This document shows, piece by piece, positions 34,562-47,310 of a stretch of 64,000 nt of DNA (positions are counted from its first letter, which is position 1; every line of letters starts with the position of its first letter). The translations under genes were made by a program, and so were the position numbers. The notes beneath the pieces are model-generated. The model searched no databases and was not told the DNA's origin. It worked only from the letters and a program-made list of their open reading frames with translations. The DNA comes from Panax quinquefolius (taxonomy: Eukaryota > Streptophyta > Magnoliopsida > Apiales > Araliaceae). The stretch spans positions 63,119,436-63,183,435 of the forward strand of contig CM035167.1 in the NCBI GenBank assembly GCA_020205615.1, in the 5' to 3' direction.

Positions 34562-35840
34562 GTTAATATCGAGCTTAGGGATATGATCTCTGGCGGAGAT
34601 CGGGGAATAGAACTAGGAGGAGAGGCGAGTAAATCCTTCGCTAGTGTGTCCTACTAAGCTTATTTGTTAGTTAGTCGATATATAGGGATATTATGTGATA
34701 TATTGATTTCCTTAATTAACCCTTATTTTATGGCGGTATTTGAGAATGTCGTGAGAATATTAATGATGGAGTAAATGAGACCGTGGAGATGCTGTACTCA
34801 CCAACGAGGAGAGCGTGCAACAGTGGCAATGTACCTCTGTGAATAACACCACTGAAAGCGAGATGATGAGCGAGGGGATGTTTAGAAGTTTTTGCGGTTC
34901 ATGCAAAATCGGAGACGAGGAGACTCGTGTTCAAAATCTGAGGAGGAGATGATAGCAATTCATGGGTGGTCACACCAAGCGAGTTCAAAGAGTTGGGACC
35001 ACGAGTGCGGGGAAAGCGGATCCGATCATGGGTAGAAACATGGGTCAAGCAAATTACCAAGATATTCGATGTCTTGGGATGCACGGAGAACAGAAGGTTC
35101 CATTTGCCACCTTTATGTTCCGTGGCGAGGTGATTCTTGGTGGGAATCGTGAAGCGTACCCATTTCATTTGCACTCAAAGATGTCGTGGGAGCGTTTGAG
35201 AAGCAGTTCAATGACAAGTACTTCCACGAAAGTATTCGTCATATGAAGGAAGTGGAGTTTATTAGATTGGGCGAGAATAACATGGCGGTGTCCCGAAGAC
35301 GAGGCAAAGTTTGCGGAGTTATCGAGTTTGCACCTCATTTAGTGGAGAATGAGGAATTATGACGCGGATGTTTCGAGAGGTTTGAACCCGGCATACGTCG
35401 ATATCTCATTTCTCATAAATTTTCTCTCTATTCGGATGTTGTAAGCAGGGGCTCGATTGTTAGGCGAGATAACTTGATACGCTCAATCGAGGGACCATAA
35501 CCGAGGATCATACCAAAGATAGTAGTCATCGAATAACGATACCCGGTGGAGAAAGAAGAATACGGACAAAGGTGGTAACCACTCACGGTGGTAATCGTGG
35601 CCGTGAAAATAGAAGAAGCGAGTTGGGAGGAGATTTTAAAAAGGAGATTCAACAACGACCATGTGAAGACGTCGGCGCCGAAAGGGCAAGCCCCGGTTCC
35701 AAGGGAGGAGAAAGACCATCGATCGTATGTTACAAAATGCGGAAAGAGGGACATATCACCCCAAAAGCGCCCACAGCAGTTTTAGGTATGTTATAATTGT
35801 GGAAAAGAAGGACATATCGCTCGAGATTATACGATATCGA
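34562..35840 (+). pseudogene. Leader and gag of inner family A copy (broken)
   Basis: The PBS is degraded (TTAATATCGAGC). Gag begins near 34740. Recognisable pieces are FKELGPR-like coding near 34980, ETWVKQITKIFDVLGC near 35035, FQKQFNDKYFHESIRHMKE near 35200, and zinc-knuckle codons CYNCGKEGHIARDY near 35790. Frameshifts occur about every 100 bp, many at places where the intact copies read CAG or CTG. Confidence 0.8.
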
Positions 35841-36605
35841 AACCAGATCCGGTAGGATTGGTAACTCAAAAGGATGTCCCGAGAAAAGTCAAAGACAACG
35901 ATTCACGGAAGAAGCGTTTGTCGTGGCCAATAAAAAATACGAGGAACCCGACGAAGTTATGCAGGTTAGTTAATTATAAATTCTTTGAAGTTTATACCTT
36001 ACTAGATATCTGGGTTCTACCCATTCTTTTATCTCTCTTGCTTTGCGCTCAGCGTTTGAACTTGACTACGGAGAAATTAGACTTTGACCTATTTATGGAG
36101 ACTCAGTTAGGAGAAACTTTCATTACATCCGTTGTTTAAAAAAATCTTGTTTGATTCAAGTTGGCACCATTACCTTACCTGTTGACCTTATCTCTTTAAA
36201 GATACTTGCTTTTGGGGATTGATTGGTTAACTACTCATCATGCCAAAATTGATTGCTTTTGTAAGGTTGTTAGTTTTCATATTCCTAAGCAACCTGTTAT
36301 TCGAACTCAAGCAGTCAAACCATTGTAGTCAAACATTTTCATATCAAGCCATGAAGTCATTCGTTTATTACGGATGTCAAGTTTTCTTAGTCCATGTTAT
36401 GGATTTGAATAAAGACACGTCAGATTTGAATAATATTCTTGTTGTTATTGATTTTTCCGACGTATTTCTGAAGAATTTCTTGGCTTACTCCCAAAGGCGA
36501 TATTAAATTTTGTATCGACTTTGAACCCGTACAAAACTCATTTCTAAAATCTCATATCGAATGGCTCTATTGAACTTGAGGAGTTAAAAATTCAACTATA
36601 GAATT
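35841..36605 (+). pseudogene. Protease and start of RT, inner family A copy (broken)
   Basis: Frames give KFFEVYTLLDI then LPILLSL. The active-site codons are damaged: GATATCTGG where GATAC(C/T)GG is expected. Then come [34 protein letters not shown] and FSDVFLKNFLAYS. The RT part stops near 36605 after EELKIQL. Confidence 0.8.
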
Positions 36606-36765
36606 TGGTACATGAGCCTTTATCTTGTGACTTCCTTTGTGGAATTCACCTAAGCGAGACTCTCTGTGTAGGGGACGTCATATTAGATGCGATAGTAAAG
36701 CGATAGGTGTCATTGTGACGTCTTTATCCAAGATTGGGATATGAGTCGCGATTGAGAGCAACCTA
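36606..36765 (+). other. Unplaced filler sequence within the inner family A copy
   Basis: About 160 bp between RT start and RT end codons that does not match the pol of the other family A or D copies in this window. It contains GGTACATGAGCC, TTGTGGAATTCACC and ACTCTCTGTGTAGGGGACG. Origin unknown; it may be filler DNA at a deletion joint or a captured fragment. Confidence 0.45.
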
Positions 36766-37641
36766 AGTCGATGTCGAAATACGTAGCTTTTCAGGCTTAG
36801 TTGGTTATTATCGGAGATTCGTTGAAGGATATTCTCGAATCGCTATTCCATTAACGCAGCTAACTCGTAGAGATACAAAATTCGAATGGAGCAAGGAATG
36901 TGGGAAGAGCTTTGAAGAACTCAAGAGGAGACTCATTTCAGCACATGTTCTGACCATGCCATCCTGGAAAAGCGAACGTGGTAGGCGGCGTGTTGAGTAG
37001 AAGATCGTATACAAATCACGAGTACAATATTGTCAAAGACTCATTTCAGTATAATTTACAAATAATAGAGATGGAGATGAAAACTCTAGGTACCTTGCGT
37101 GATGATATCTGATGCGTAATGATATCTGAGTATAATCGACTTTAATCGATAAAGTTAAAGCTGTTCAAGCTACACACCGGAGCTGATGAATTTGAAGAAG
37201 GAGGTGCAAGAAGTTGTTATTTCAAAAGCGAGAATCGGTGAGGTGAGGAAAGCTCAAACCTTCGATTTATTAATCCAGTTGAAATTCTCGATCGAATAGG
37301 AACTGTGGCCTATAGACTCGTTTTACCGCCAAGTATGACGCGTGTTCATAACGTTTTTCACGTATCGATGTTACGACCCGAACTACGTCATTGAGTTAGA
37401 ACCGGACGAGATAGCCGAAGACTTAACGTATGAGGAGGTACCTGTCAAGATTTTGTAGAGGAAAGAACATGGCCTATGTACCGAGGTTATACCATAAGTT
37501 AAAGTTTTGTGGAGAAACCATGCTTATTGAGGAAATGACTTTGGGAGTTGGAAAGCGAAAATGAAAGCGAGGTATCTTTACCTTTTGAAACACAGTAGTC
37601 GTACGTCGATTTCGAGGACGAAATTTCATAAGGAGGGAGGT
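36766..37641 (+). pseudogene. Rearranged pol remnants: RT thumb, RNase H end, INT linker, chromodomain tail
   Basis: In order: FSGLVGYYRRFVEGYSRIA (RT connection) near 36785-36850, KSFEELKRRLIS near 36905, a jump to the RNase H end ([10 protein letters not shown], from [11 protein letters not shown]) near 36960, the linker KVKAVQATHPELM near 37150, another jump to IGTVAYRLVLPPSMTRVHNV near 37290, then IELEPDEIAEDLTYEEVPVK and the chromodomain tail to about 37630. The integrase core is missing. At least two internal deletions are implied. A PPT-like AAGGAGGGAGG precedes the 3' LTR. Confidence 0.75.
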
Positions 37642-40367
37642 TGTAAGACCGAAATTTTTTAAATAAAAGGAATTTCCTTTATTTATTATTTTGAAATAGT
37701 AAGGGTTGATTTGATTAATGTGGATAGTAAAGGGTTAAATATAAATATTTCAAAATAAGCAAGTGGTTATAAAATATTCATTTTGTCGGGGAATATTCGT
37801 TTGGTCGTGGAATATTAAATGATTGTCGAGAATATTCGTTTGGTCGTAGAATATTCGTCATTGTCGAGAATATTTAAATGACGGTAGCGCATGACCATGT
37901 GTGGGCCCCATAACGGAAAGCGATTGGATGAGGAAAGCGACAAAGTTTGGGTGGTTATAAATAGCAGGCGTAGTTATTACCTAAGAATTAAGATCGTAGT
38001 TATTCAATTAAGGATGTTGGAATACCCGGTGGTTAAAATACTGATGTCTGGCGTGCACAAGAGGTAGCACTACGGTATTGCGCAGTATTGTTGAATTATT
38101 GATCCTTACGTAAGAAGGCACTACTCAATAATTATTACGATGAATTCTTTGTTCAATAGTTTATTTTATTGATTCAATAATTCTTTGCGTTGGTATTTTA
38201 TATTATTGATGTTTCAATAATTGTCCCGCATGAGATTTCCCATTATCGGATCAATAATTCATATTATTTGAATAATATTATTAGATAACATTATTGGCAA
38301 TGTCTAGAAAGTTACATCTAAGGAGAGGTTTGGTCACCTAATTGCGGCGCCCGAGAAGGAGAGATCCTTATTGGAAAGCCCCCTCTTTCCTGGGAACAGC
38401 CTGGTTGTCATAAATGTGATTCTGTAATATTATTTGTGAATAATTAATTATTGATTCATATGATAAGGAAATATTTATTTTATATGAATATAAATGATGG
38501 ATTTATTTATGTGGTTATTAATGAAGGAATTAATGTTGAGGTGTTTTATCAAGTATTTTATCGGATTGGAGGTATTAAAAATCAAATCGGGGTTTTGAGA
38601 TATATTGCGGGGTTATAATTTTTAATCCGACCGTTGGATCGTTGTAATTTTTGGATATGTTATACATACATAAGTTGAGTATATGTCCACAAATTTTGAA
38701 CCGTTAAAAATGCACGAATGATTTGTTGTGAATTTTAAGAGGTGTCGGATTCGGAAATTAGGTTTATAATTGATTTTGGTGGAAAATTCTAGAATTGAGT
38801 GGGCCCCACTTGTGGTTGGTGAAAAAATGTGCTGAATTTTATTTCAAATGTGGTGGGTGGCAATAGTAGCGAGGTAAAGCCATCGGTAAAGTGGCAGTCA
38901 AGTCTGCTTGGTAGGGCTAACATTTTCCTATAAATAGAGGGCTAAGTTAGAATTGAAAATCACACCGAAACAAAGTTTCTCTCTTTCTCTCTATATTATT
39001 GAGCGTATTTTGTGAGTATTTAGATACTTTGAGAGTTCTTTATTTGGTACAAGTTTCATTCAAAGCATCACTTGAGCCTTTCCTTAGAAAATCGATTCTT
39101 TGAGGTAAGGGATGTTATTTTCTTCTCAAATGATATTAATTCTTCAATATCATTATCTTTGAAATATTGGTTGGTACTTTTTATCAAATTTGGAACTTTT
39201 TCATGTCGGGGTTACTATTCATGAGTTACTATTCACGAGTTACTATTCATGAGTTACTATTCACGAGTACTATTCATGAAGCGTGAAGATGTTTTTTTGT
39301 GGAATTTCTATCTTTGGGTGTCGGAGTTACTATTCACGTATACGGCCTTTATTCACGATATCTGACTATTCACGAATAAAGGCACTATTCATAGAAAATG
39401 AAAATTTTTCTTTTTCGTCTAAAATATCTATTACGGATACTAGCTTTGATTGTATCCATGTTTTGATCATTCTTGAATTTTACACCACTATGATTATTTT
39501 TGAGGTATTTTTGGGACGTGGATAAAACCAAGTACGAATCCTTAATCCTTGTCATTTTGTTTCACTTTGGATTCGTTTCTTTAAAAATATTTTCATCATC
39601 CTCGGTCTTAAATGATGATATTATTGAATATCTTTGGGCTGTAGTAAAAAGATGAATGATTTTCGAAGAATATCTTTGGCCCAGTAGAAAAAAGATGAGC
39701 AGTGTTTAAATGAACATGACCGAGTGATGAATATCTTTGGCCTTTAGTGCAAAGATGAGCAGTGTTGAGATGAACATATTGGATTGATGAATATCTTTGG
39801 CACGTAGTGCAAAGATGAATATTTGATTTGAGATGAATATTGATTGATGTTCTGAGGATAAAATATTGATGATGGATTGTTAAATTCATAGATTATAGTA
39901 GATTTCATTCTCTACGTAACTCTTCATGAATTATTATTACCACTGCGAATATTGATACGAAACTTGTTGTCTATTGTATTCTATCGATTTTTCCTGTTGA
40001 AGACTAACGATAATTTGTTCTATATTATCTTAGTCATAACATTCTTCTTGGGCTAGTTGAGCTCACCCTTTTCCTTGTTGTTCCATTTTTCTTCTCGGGA
40101 GGCGAGAATGTAGCGAGTACTAGTTTGGGTATGGAATGAAGGTTCTAGAGAGAGTTGTTTAGTAGTCCTCACCATTATTGTAAAATAATGTATCAATAAA
40201 TGTGATGAGGATTTATTTGAGTATAAATATTGTCTAGAAGATAATATTTGTATTTAAACTCACAGATTTTATTGTTGTGATAATAAAGTTGTAGTTGTTT
40301 TACATACCATGTATTTGGCGACTCGAGAATGGGTTGGATGGAATGGACCTATTTTGGGGTCGTCACA
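37642..40367 (+). repeat. 3' LTR of inner family A copy
   Basis: 2726 bp, nearly identical in its first and last few hundred bases to the partner at 31825. TATA at 38929-38936, an ACTATTCACG repeat block at about 39210-39400, and hairpin units at about 39627-39817. Confidence 0.9.
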
Positions 40368-41290
40368 AGTTCAAAGAGTTGGGACCACCAGAATTTAAGG
40401 GAAAGCTAGATCCGATCATTGCGGAAACATGGGTCAAGCAAATTACCAAGATATTCGATGTCTTGGAATGCGGAGGAACAGAAGGTTCCATTCGCCACCT
40501 TTATGTTCCGTGGCGAGGCGGACTACTGGTGGGAGTCTATGAAGCATACACATCAAGTACTTTTCGGCATGTCTTGGGAGACGTTTCAGAAACTATTTAA
40601 TGACAAATACTTTCACGAAAGTGTTAAATGCTATATGAAGGAAGTGGAGTTCATCAGATTAGAATAAAACAACATGGCGGTATCTCGAAGACGAGGAAAA
40701 GTTTGCGAGAGTTATCGAGTTTGCACCTCATTTGGTGGAGAATGAGGAACGTATGACGCGGATGTTTCGAGAGGTTTGAAACCCTAAGATACGATAATAT
40801 CTCATTTCTCATAAATTTTCTCTCTATTAGGATGTTGTAAATGAGGCTCAATTAATAGAAGCGAGATAACGAGTCACGGTCAATCGAGGGACCACAATCG
40901 AGGATCATCTACAGGAGATAGTAGTCAACAAAACAACGATAACAGGAGAGAAAAAAAAAGCGGAAAAAATGGTAACCACTCTGGTGGTAATCATAGCCAT
41001 GAAAATAGAAGAAGCGAGTGGGAGGAGATTTTAAAAGAGGAGATTTAACAACGACCATGTGAAGACAGCGGTCTGCGTGAACAAGCGGTTCTAAGGGAGG
41101 AGAAACGACCACCCATTATATGGTATAAATGGGAAAGAGGGACATATCGGTCAAAGCGCCTAACAGTTCAAGGTATGCTATAATTGTGGAAAGGAAGGAA
41201 ATATCGCTCGAGATTATGCAGTAGCGAAAACTAGTTTCGGAGGGGACGGTGACTCAAAAGACATCCCGAAAAGTCAAAGTCAGCGGTTCT
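40368..41290 (+). pseudogene. Gag of outer family A copy, main part (broken)
   Basis: FKELGPPEFKGKLDPIIAET and WVKQITKIFDVLE are followed by a frameshift to KVPFATFMFRGEADYWWESM, then MSWETFQKLFNDKYFHESV. This is the Gag core with its conserved YWW. The knuckle region near 41110-41225 is degenerate: CYNCGKEGNIARDY, with Asn for the ligand His and Tyr for the last Cys. Several frameshifts. Confidence 0.85.
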
Positions 41291-41860
41291 AGAAAAGCGT
41301 TTGTTGTGGTGGTCAAAATTCAAGGAACCCAAACGAGGTGATCACGGGTAAGCTATTTATAAATTCTTGTGAAGTTTATACCTTACTTGATCTGGGTGCT
41401 ACCCATTCATTTATCTCTCTCTGCTTGTGCTCAACGTTTAAACTTGACTCCGGAGAAATTAGACTTTGACCTATCTGTGGAAACTCCATTAGGAGAAACT
41501 TTCATCACATCCACTGTTTATAAATCTTGTTTGATTCAAGTTGGCACCATCACATTACCTGTTAACCTTATCTCTTTAAAGATACTTGCCTTTGATGTAA
41601 TTTTAGGGATTGATTGGTTAACTACTCATCATGCCAAAATTGATTGTTTTCGTAAGGTTATTAGTTTTCATATTCCTAACCAACCTGTTGTACAAATTCA
41701 AGCAACTAAACCATTAAAATCAATCACTGTCATATCTAATCATAAAGCTATTCGTTTATTGAAAAACTTATGTCAAGCTTTCTTAGCCCATGTTATGGAT
41801 TTGAATAAAGAAAGCGTCAAATTTGAATAATATTCTGTTGTTATTGACTTTTCCGACGTA
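41291..41860 (+). pseudogene. Protease of outer family A copy (broken)
   Basis: The frame resumes as [60 protein letters not shown]. The active site reads LLDLGATHSF (Asp-Leu-Gly for Asp-Thr-Gly) because of a local change ACTGG to CTGGG. The frame breaks after DLNKE near 41825. Confidence 0.85.
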
Positions 41861-43190
41861 TTTCTGAAGAACTTCCGATCTACCCCGTAGCGTGAAGTTG
41901 AATTCTTTATTGATCTTGAACTGGTACAAAGCCCATTTCTAAAACCCCATATCGAATGGCTCCTATTGAACTTCGAGGAGTTAAAGGTCCAACTACTGAG
42001 AATTGTTGGACATTGGTTTCATTCGTCCTAGTACATCTCATTGGGGTGCTCTGTTTTATTAAGTAAAAAGAAGAAAAAGGCGGGAGTATGCGACTTTGTA
42101 TTGACTATCGGGAATTGAACCATGTCACCATTAAGAATAGGTATCCTCTACCTCGTATTGATGACTTGTTTGACCGATTCTGAGGGCATAATTTTTTCAA
42201 AGATCGATCTTCGTTCGGATATCATCGGTGAAGATTAGAACCGAGGATATTCCAAAGCGCGCTTTAGAACTCGGTGCGGGCATTATGAATTCTTAGTCAT
42301 GTCTTTCGGATTGACTAATGCTCCTGTGACTTTCATGGATATGATGAATCGAGTATTCAAGTAATATTTGGATCAATTCGTTGTTGTCTTTATTGATGAC
42401 ATCCTCATATATTCCAAAAGCCGTGAAGATCATGAGCACCATTTGAAGCTGGTACTCCAAAGGCTTCGTGAAAACAAGCTTTATGCCAAGTTGAAGAAAT
42501 ATGAGTTCTGGCTTGAGGAAGTAGCATTCCTTGGGCACGTGGTGTCGAAACATGGAGTATCTGTTGATCCGGCGAAGATTGAAGCATTACAAAGTTGGGA
42601 GAAACCGAAGTAGGTGACTGAAGTACGTAGTTTTTTGGGCTTAGCTAGTTATTATCGGAGATTCGTGGAAGGGTTTTCTTGAATCGCTACTCCATTAACC
42701 TAGCTAACTCGGAAGGATACAAAATTCGTTTGGAGCAAAGAATGCGAGAAGAGTTTCCAAGAGCTTAAGAGGAGACTTATTTTATTTTGTTCTAACAATA
42801 CCATCTGCTTTTGGATGGATTTGTTATCTCTGACGATGCTTCGTGCAAAGGGTTAGGATGTGTTCTCATGCAACATGGGAAAGTCATAGCCTATGCCTCA
42901 TGACAACTTAAAGAATATGAGAGGAATTATCCTACTACTCATGATCTAGAGTAAGCGCCCGATCGTTTCGCGCTTAAAGATATGGAGGCACTATCTATAT
43001 GGGGAGAAAGTGGAGATATATTCGGACCATAAAAGCCTTAAATATTTCTTCACTCAAAATGAAGTCATCATGCTTGCAATGATGACGTTGGCTCGAGCTA
43101 TTGAAAGACTACGACCACACTATTCAATACCATCTTGGAAAAGCGAACGTGGTAGCTGACGCGTTGAGTAGAAGATCATATGCAGGAATG
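41861..43190 (+). pseudogene. RT and RNase H of outer family A copy (broken)
   Basis: RT fingers ([29 protein letters not shown]) lie in several frames at 41940-42300. The catalytic box is FIDD in [20 protein letters not shown] near 42375-42430, followed by an open stretch to 42613 ([20 protein letters not shown]). RNase H appears as SDDASCKGLGCVLMQHGKVI near 42830-42895 and ends with [16 protein letters not shown] near 43130-43180. Family A RT primes minus-strand DNA from a tRNA and switches templates within the particle. Frameshifts throughout. Confidence 0.88.
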
Positions 43191-44135
43191 GGTGCAATGA
43201 TGTCAAGTAAACGATAGAGCCAACTTTAATAAAAAAAGTTAAGGTTGCTCAAGCCATGGGCCGAGGGTGATCATTATGAAGAAGAAAGTACAAGAAGGAG
43301 CTATTAAGGCGAGAATTGATGAAGAGGAATACTTGAGTCCACTCCGGACTTTGTGTTCTAACGACTCGATTTGAAGTACAAGATTATGATGGAGGCACAC
43401 AATACACCATTTTCAATCCATCTGGAAGTACCAAAATGTATCGTGATCTTGACATACATTTTGGTGGAACAATATGAAGAGAGAGATTGCAAAGTTTATC
43501 TCAATGTGTTTAACTTGTCAACATGTAAAAGGCGGAGCATCTAGTACCTAAAGGTCTGTTGCAACCACTTGAGATTCGAAATGGAAGTGGGAACACATTA
43601 CCATGGATTTCATACGGGTCTTCCTACGGTTTCTCAAGGCATCAATGCTATTTGGGTTATTGTTGATAGATTAACCAAGTCCGCTCATTTCTTGCCGATC
43701 ACGGAGACTTATTCCTTGAACGTCTTGCTAGTATATATGTAAATGAGATTGTGAGGTTGCATGGCATGCCAAGTATCCATAGTTCGGATCGTGACCCAAG
43801 ATTCACTTCAAGATTTTGGGTTAGCTTACAAAAAGCTATGGGCATGGATTTACAATTCGATTCGGCATACCATCCTCAAAGCAGGACGGACAATCGAGAG
43901 AGGACTATTCAAACTCTTGAAGATCTATTAAGACTACGTGTCCTAGACTTCAAGGCGGTTGGGATAAGTATTTACCATTGGTGGAATTCTCCTACAACAA
44001 CAGATTATCGAGCAAGTATAGGTGTGGCTCCATTTGAAGCATTATATGGACGAAAGTGTCGCTCTCAATATGTTGGGATGAGGTGGGTGAAGCAACATTG
44101 TTGGGACCCGAGGGTTAACGTATGACTACCGAAAA
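43191..44135 (+). pseudogene. Integrase core of outer family A copy (broken)
   Basis: The HHCC zinc-binding region is recognisable near 43370-43540 (YKIMMEAHNTPF, then CLTCQHVK). The catalytic core has [22 protein letters not shown] codons near 43600 and [17 protein letters not shown]. The second catalytic Asp lies in [14 protein letters not shown] and the Glu in [10 protein letters not shown]. The open part at 43751-44125 continues through FKAVGISIYHWWNSPTTTDY to APFEALYGRKCRS, then shifts frame. Integrase inserts the cDNA into chromatin and makes the 5-bp TSDs seen here. Confidence 0.85.
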
Positions 44136-44686
44136 GATCCAAATGATTCGGACAACGTATACAAAGCGGCACAAGATCGACAAAAAGAGTTATCTGAGAT
44201 CTTCATCGAAAGGACGAGGAATTTAGTATAGGGGATCATGTATTGTTGTGAGTTGCTCCATGGAAGGGAGTTACAAGATTTGGGAAGAGAGGAAAGCTCA
44301 ATCCACGATTTATTGGTCCATTTCAAATTCTTGACCGAGTAGGAAATGTAGCCTATAGACTCGCATTACCTCCGAGTATGTCTCGTGTTCAGAATGTGTT
44401 TCACATATCTGTACTTCGTTAATATGTGAAAGACCCGAACCACGTTATATAGTTAGAACCGGATGAGATAGCTGAAGACTTAACATATGAGGAGGTACCT
44501 GTCAAGATCTTGGATAGGAAGAAGCATGTCCTACGCACAAAGGTCATACCACAAGTTAAAGTTTTGTGGAGGAATCATGCTATAGAGGAAATGACCTGGG
44601 AATTGGAAACGGAAATGAAAGCGAGGTATCCTCACCTTTTCGAAACACCAGGTACGTACGTCAATTTCGAGGACGAAATTTCATAA
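44136..44686 (+). pseudogene. Integrase C-terminus and chromodomain tail, outer family A copy
   Basis: Earlier pieces (SYKIWEERKAQSTIYWS and other frames) correspond to the GPY/F module, which is frame-shifted. From about 44445 the frame is clean to the TAA at 44684-44686: LEPDEIAEDLTYEEVPVKIL, DRKKHVLRTKVIPQVKVLWR, NHAIEEMTWELETEMKARYP and HLFETPGTYVNFEDEIS. This is a group II-like chromodomain tail, known to guide chromoviruses to heterochromatin. The style matches Tekay/Del chromoviruses. Confidence 0.85.
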
Positions 44687-44697
44687 GGAGGGGAGGT
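44684..44697 (+). other. Polypurine tract of outer family A copy
   Basis: TAAGGAGGGGAGGT directly before TGTAAG of the 3' LTR; the pol stop codon overlaps its 5' end. Confidence 0.8.
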
Positions 44698-47310
44698 TGT
44701 AAGACCCCAACTTGTTATTAATGAAATTTAATTTTCTCTATTTATTATTTTGAAATAGTAAGGGTTGATTTGATTAATGTGGATAGTTATGGGTAAAATA
44801 TGCAAATATTTCAAAATAAGCAAGTGGTTATAAAATATTCATTGTTGTCGGGGAATATTTGTTTGGTCGTGGAATATTAAATGCTTTAGGGAATATTAAA
44901 TGCGACGACAATGTGACCATGTATGGGCCCCATAACGAAAAACCGATTGGATGAAGAAAATGACAAATATAAGTTGTTTAAAAATAACGGCGTAGTTGTT
45001 CACAATTATCTTTTATTAAAAATACTCGATGGTTAAAACACAGTAGCACACGGTATTGAACCAATTATTGATTCTTACGAAGGCACTACTCAATAAAGGT
45101 TACAGTAATTACTGTTCAGTATTTTATTTTATTGATTTAATAATTGCTACGTTGATATTTTCTATTGATGTTGTTTCAATAATTGTCATTACACAGTATT
45201 TTTCATTATCGAAGCAATAATTCATATTATTTGAATAATATTATTAGATAACATTATTGGCAATGTCTAGAAAGTTACATTAAGGAGAGGTTTGGTCACC
45301 TAATTTAGCGGCGCAAGAAGGAAAAATTTTTATTGAAAGCCCCTCTTTCACGGGAGGCTGCTGGTTATCGAATATTGTGATTCTATAATATTATTTGTGA
45401 ATAATTAATTATTGATTCATATGATGAGGAAAATATTGATTTTATGTGGATATAGATGGAGAAATTTTTAATGTGACAATTGTTGAAAATTAAAATTTTA
45501 TCTTTTACGATAAAATAATTAATTTAAATATATTATTATATTTTAATAATATAATAATGATGATAATTTTACCATGAATGTGGGATATATGAGTATATGT
45601 GGAGGAGGAGTATTTTTGTTACCAAAAATATTTAAAGCATGTTTTATGTGTCGGTGGACCCCATTTCTTCTTTGAAATTTGATTATAGCTTTTGTAAAAT
45701 CGCTTGTTTGTGGATTTCGGTCAATTTCTGTTTGGAATTTGGAAAAACTTTCTTCTGTAAAGTTGTAGAGAATTGAATTTCCTATAAAAATTTCCGAATT
45801 TCGAATTTTCTTATAAAAGGGCTATTTATTGTGAATTATAAAAGTTCCGAATCTCCGAAATAATTGATTTTTGGAAGTTTAAATTATTTTAAATTAGAAA
45901 AACGTTTTTTCTTACTTTTTCTAGAAGGTGGCATGTGCTTATTGAGCTGAAATCAAATTTCAAGAGTGGCGTAGGAATTTTGATATATATATTTATATTT
46001 TATTAAATTTTCTACTTTGGTGTTCTAAGCATTTTCCTATAAATAGGGTGCTTAGGTTAGAATTGAAAATTACAACAGAACTGAAGTTTTCTCTCTCTAT
46101 ATTATCAAGCGTATTCTTGTGAGTATTTTGAGTATATTTTGAGTATTGCTATACGGTGCAAGTTCAAGTCATAGCCTATATCCGGTGTTTCAGCTATAAG
46201 TACTGATCTTTCGAGGTAAGGGATATTTTTTTTTTCGTAATGATATTATTTCTTCAATATCATTATGCTGAAATATTGATTTGAAGTTTTTATCAAATTT
46301 GGAACTTTTGGTGTCTGAGTTACTTATTCACGTATACGACCTTTATTCACGATAATGACACTATTCACGAATACGATTAATTATTCATCAAAAAAATGAA
46401 AATTTTCCTTTTCGTCTAAAATATCTATTGTGGATACTAGCTTTGATTGTATCCATGTTCGATCATTCTTGAATTTTACACCACTATGATTATTTTTGAG
46501 GTATTTTTTGGACATGAATAAAACAAAGTACGAATCCTTAATCCTTAATCCTTGTCATTTTGTTTCACTGGATTCATTTCTTTAAAAATATTTTTCATCG
46601 TCCTCAGTCTTAAATGATAATATTATTGAATATCTTTGGCTCGTATAGTGCAAAGATGAATGATTTCGATAAATATCTTTGGCCGTAGTGCAAAGATGAG
46701 CAGTGTTTAGATGAACATGACCAATCGATGAATATCTTTGGCTGTAGTACAAAGATGAATATTTGATTCGAGATATATATTGATTGATGTTACGGGGATA
46801 AAAGATGAGCGATGAACTTTTAAATTCATAGATAGAAGATAGTAGTTTGCATTCTCTACTTAACTCTTCTAATGAATTATTATTTCCGATTATGAATATT
46901 GATTTAAAACTTGTTGTCTATTGTATTCTATTAGATTTTTCCTGTTGAAGACTAACGATAATTTGTTGTATATTATCTTAGTCATAATATTCTTTCTTGG
47001 ACTAGTTGAGCTAACCCTTTTCCTTTTTGTTCTATTTTTCTTCTTAGGAGGCGAGAATATAGCGAAAGTAGGTAAAATGGGTATGGAATGAAGGTTCTAG
47101 AGAGAGTTGTTTAGTAGTCCTCACCATTTTTGTAAAATAATGTATCAATAAATGTGATGAGGATTTATTTCAGTATAGATATTGTCCAGAAGATAATATT
47201 TGTATTCAAACTCACAGTTTTACTGTTGTAATAATAAAGTTGTAGTTGTTTCTGTACCATGTATTGACAACTCAGAATGGGTGATGTATACCTATTTTGG
47301 GGGCGTCACA
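44698..47310 (+). repeat. 3' LTR of outer family A copy
   Basis: 2613 bp, TGTAAGACCCC to GGGGGCGTCACA, with TATA at 46038-46045 and the hairpin array at about 46627-46758. Flanked by TSD CTTGC, after which family B LTR sequence resumes. Confidence 0.92.

Larger units (their letters stand above)
31825..40367 (+). mobile_element. Family A inner copy, internally deleted, nested in gag of the outer copy
   Basis: LTRs at 31825-34561 and 37642-40367 enclose 3.08 kb of gag, PR and rearranged pol remnants. The right flank is AGTTC (40368-40372) and the left flank is GATTC (31820-31824). The expected host sequence is GCAGTTC, so the left TSD copy appears scrambled at its CAG. Gag reading resumes across the insertion. 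This copy lies three levels inside the Tat element. Confidence 0.9.
28793..47310 (+). mobile_element. Family A chromovirus (outer copy), full layout, TSD CTTGC
   Basis: 5' LTR 28793-31406, leader and gag start to 31824, a nested second copy at 31825-40367, then gag, PR, RT, RH, INT and chromodomain tail (40368-44686), PPT and 3' LTR 44698-47310. Without the nested copy it is about 10 kb. The LTRs are 2614 and 2613 bp, and their first 110 bp differ at one base, so insertion was recent even though the coding frames look badly broken. Confidence 0.93.
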
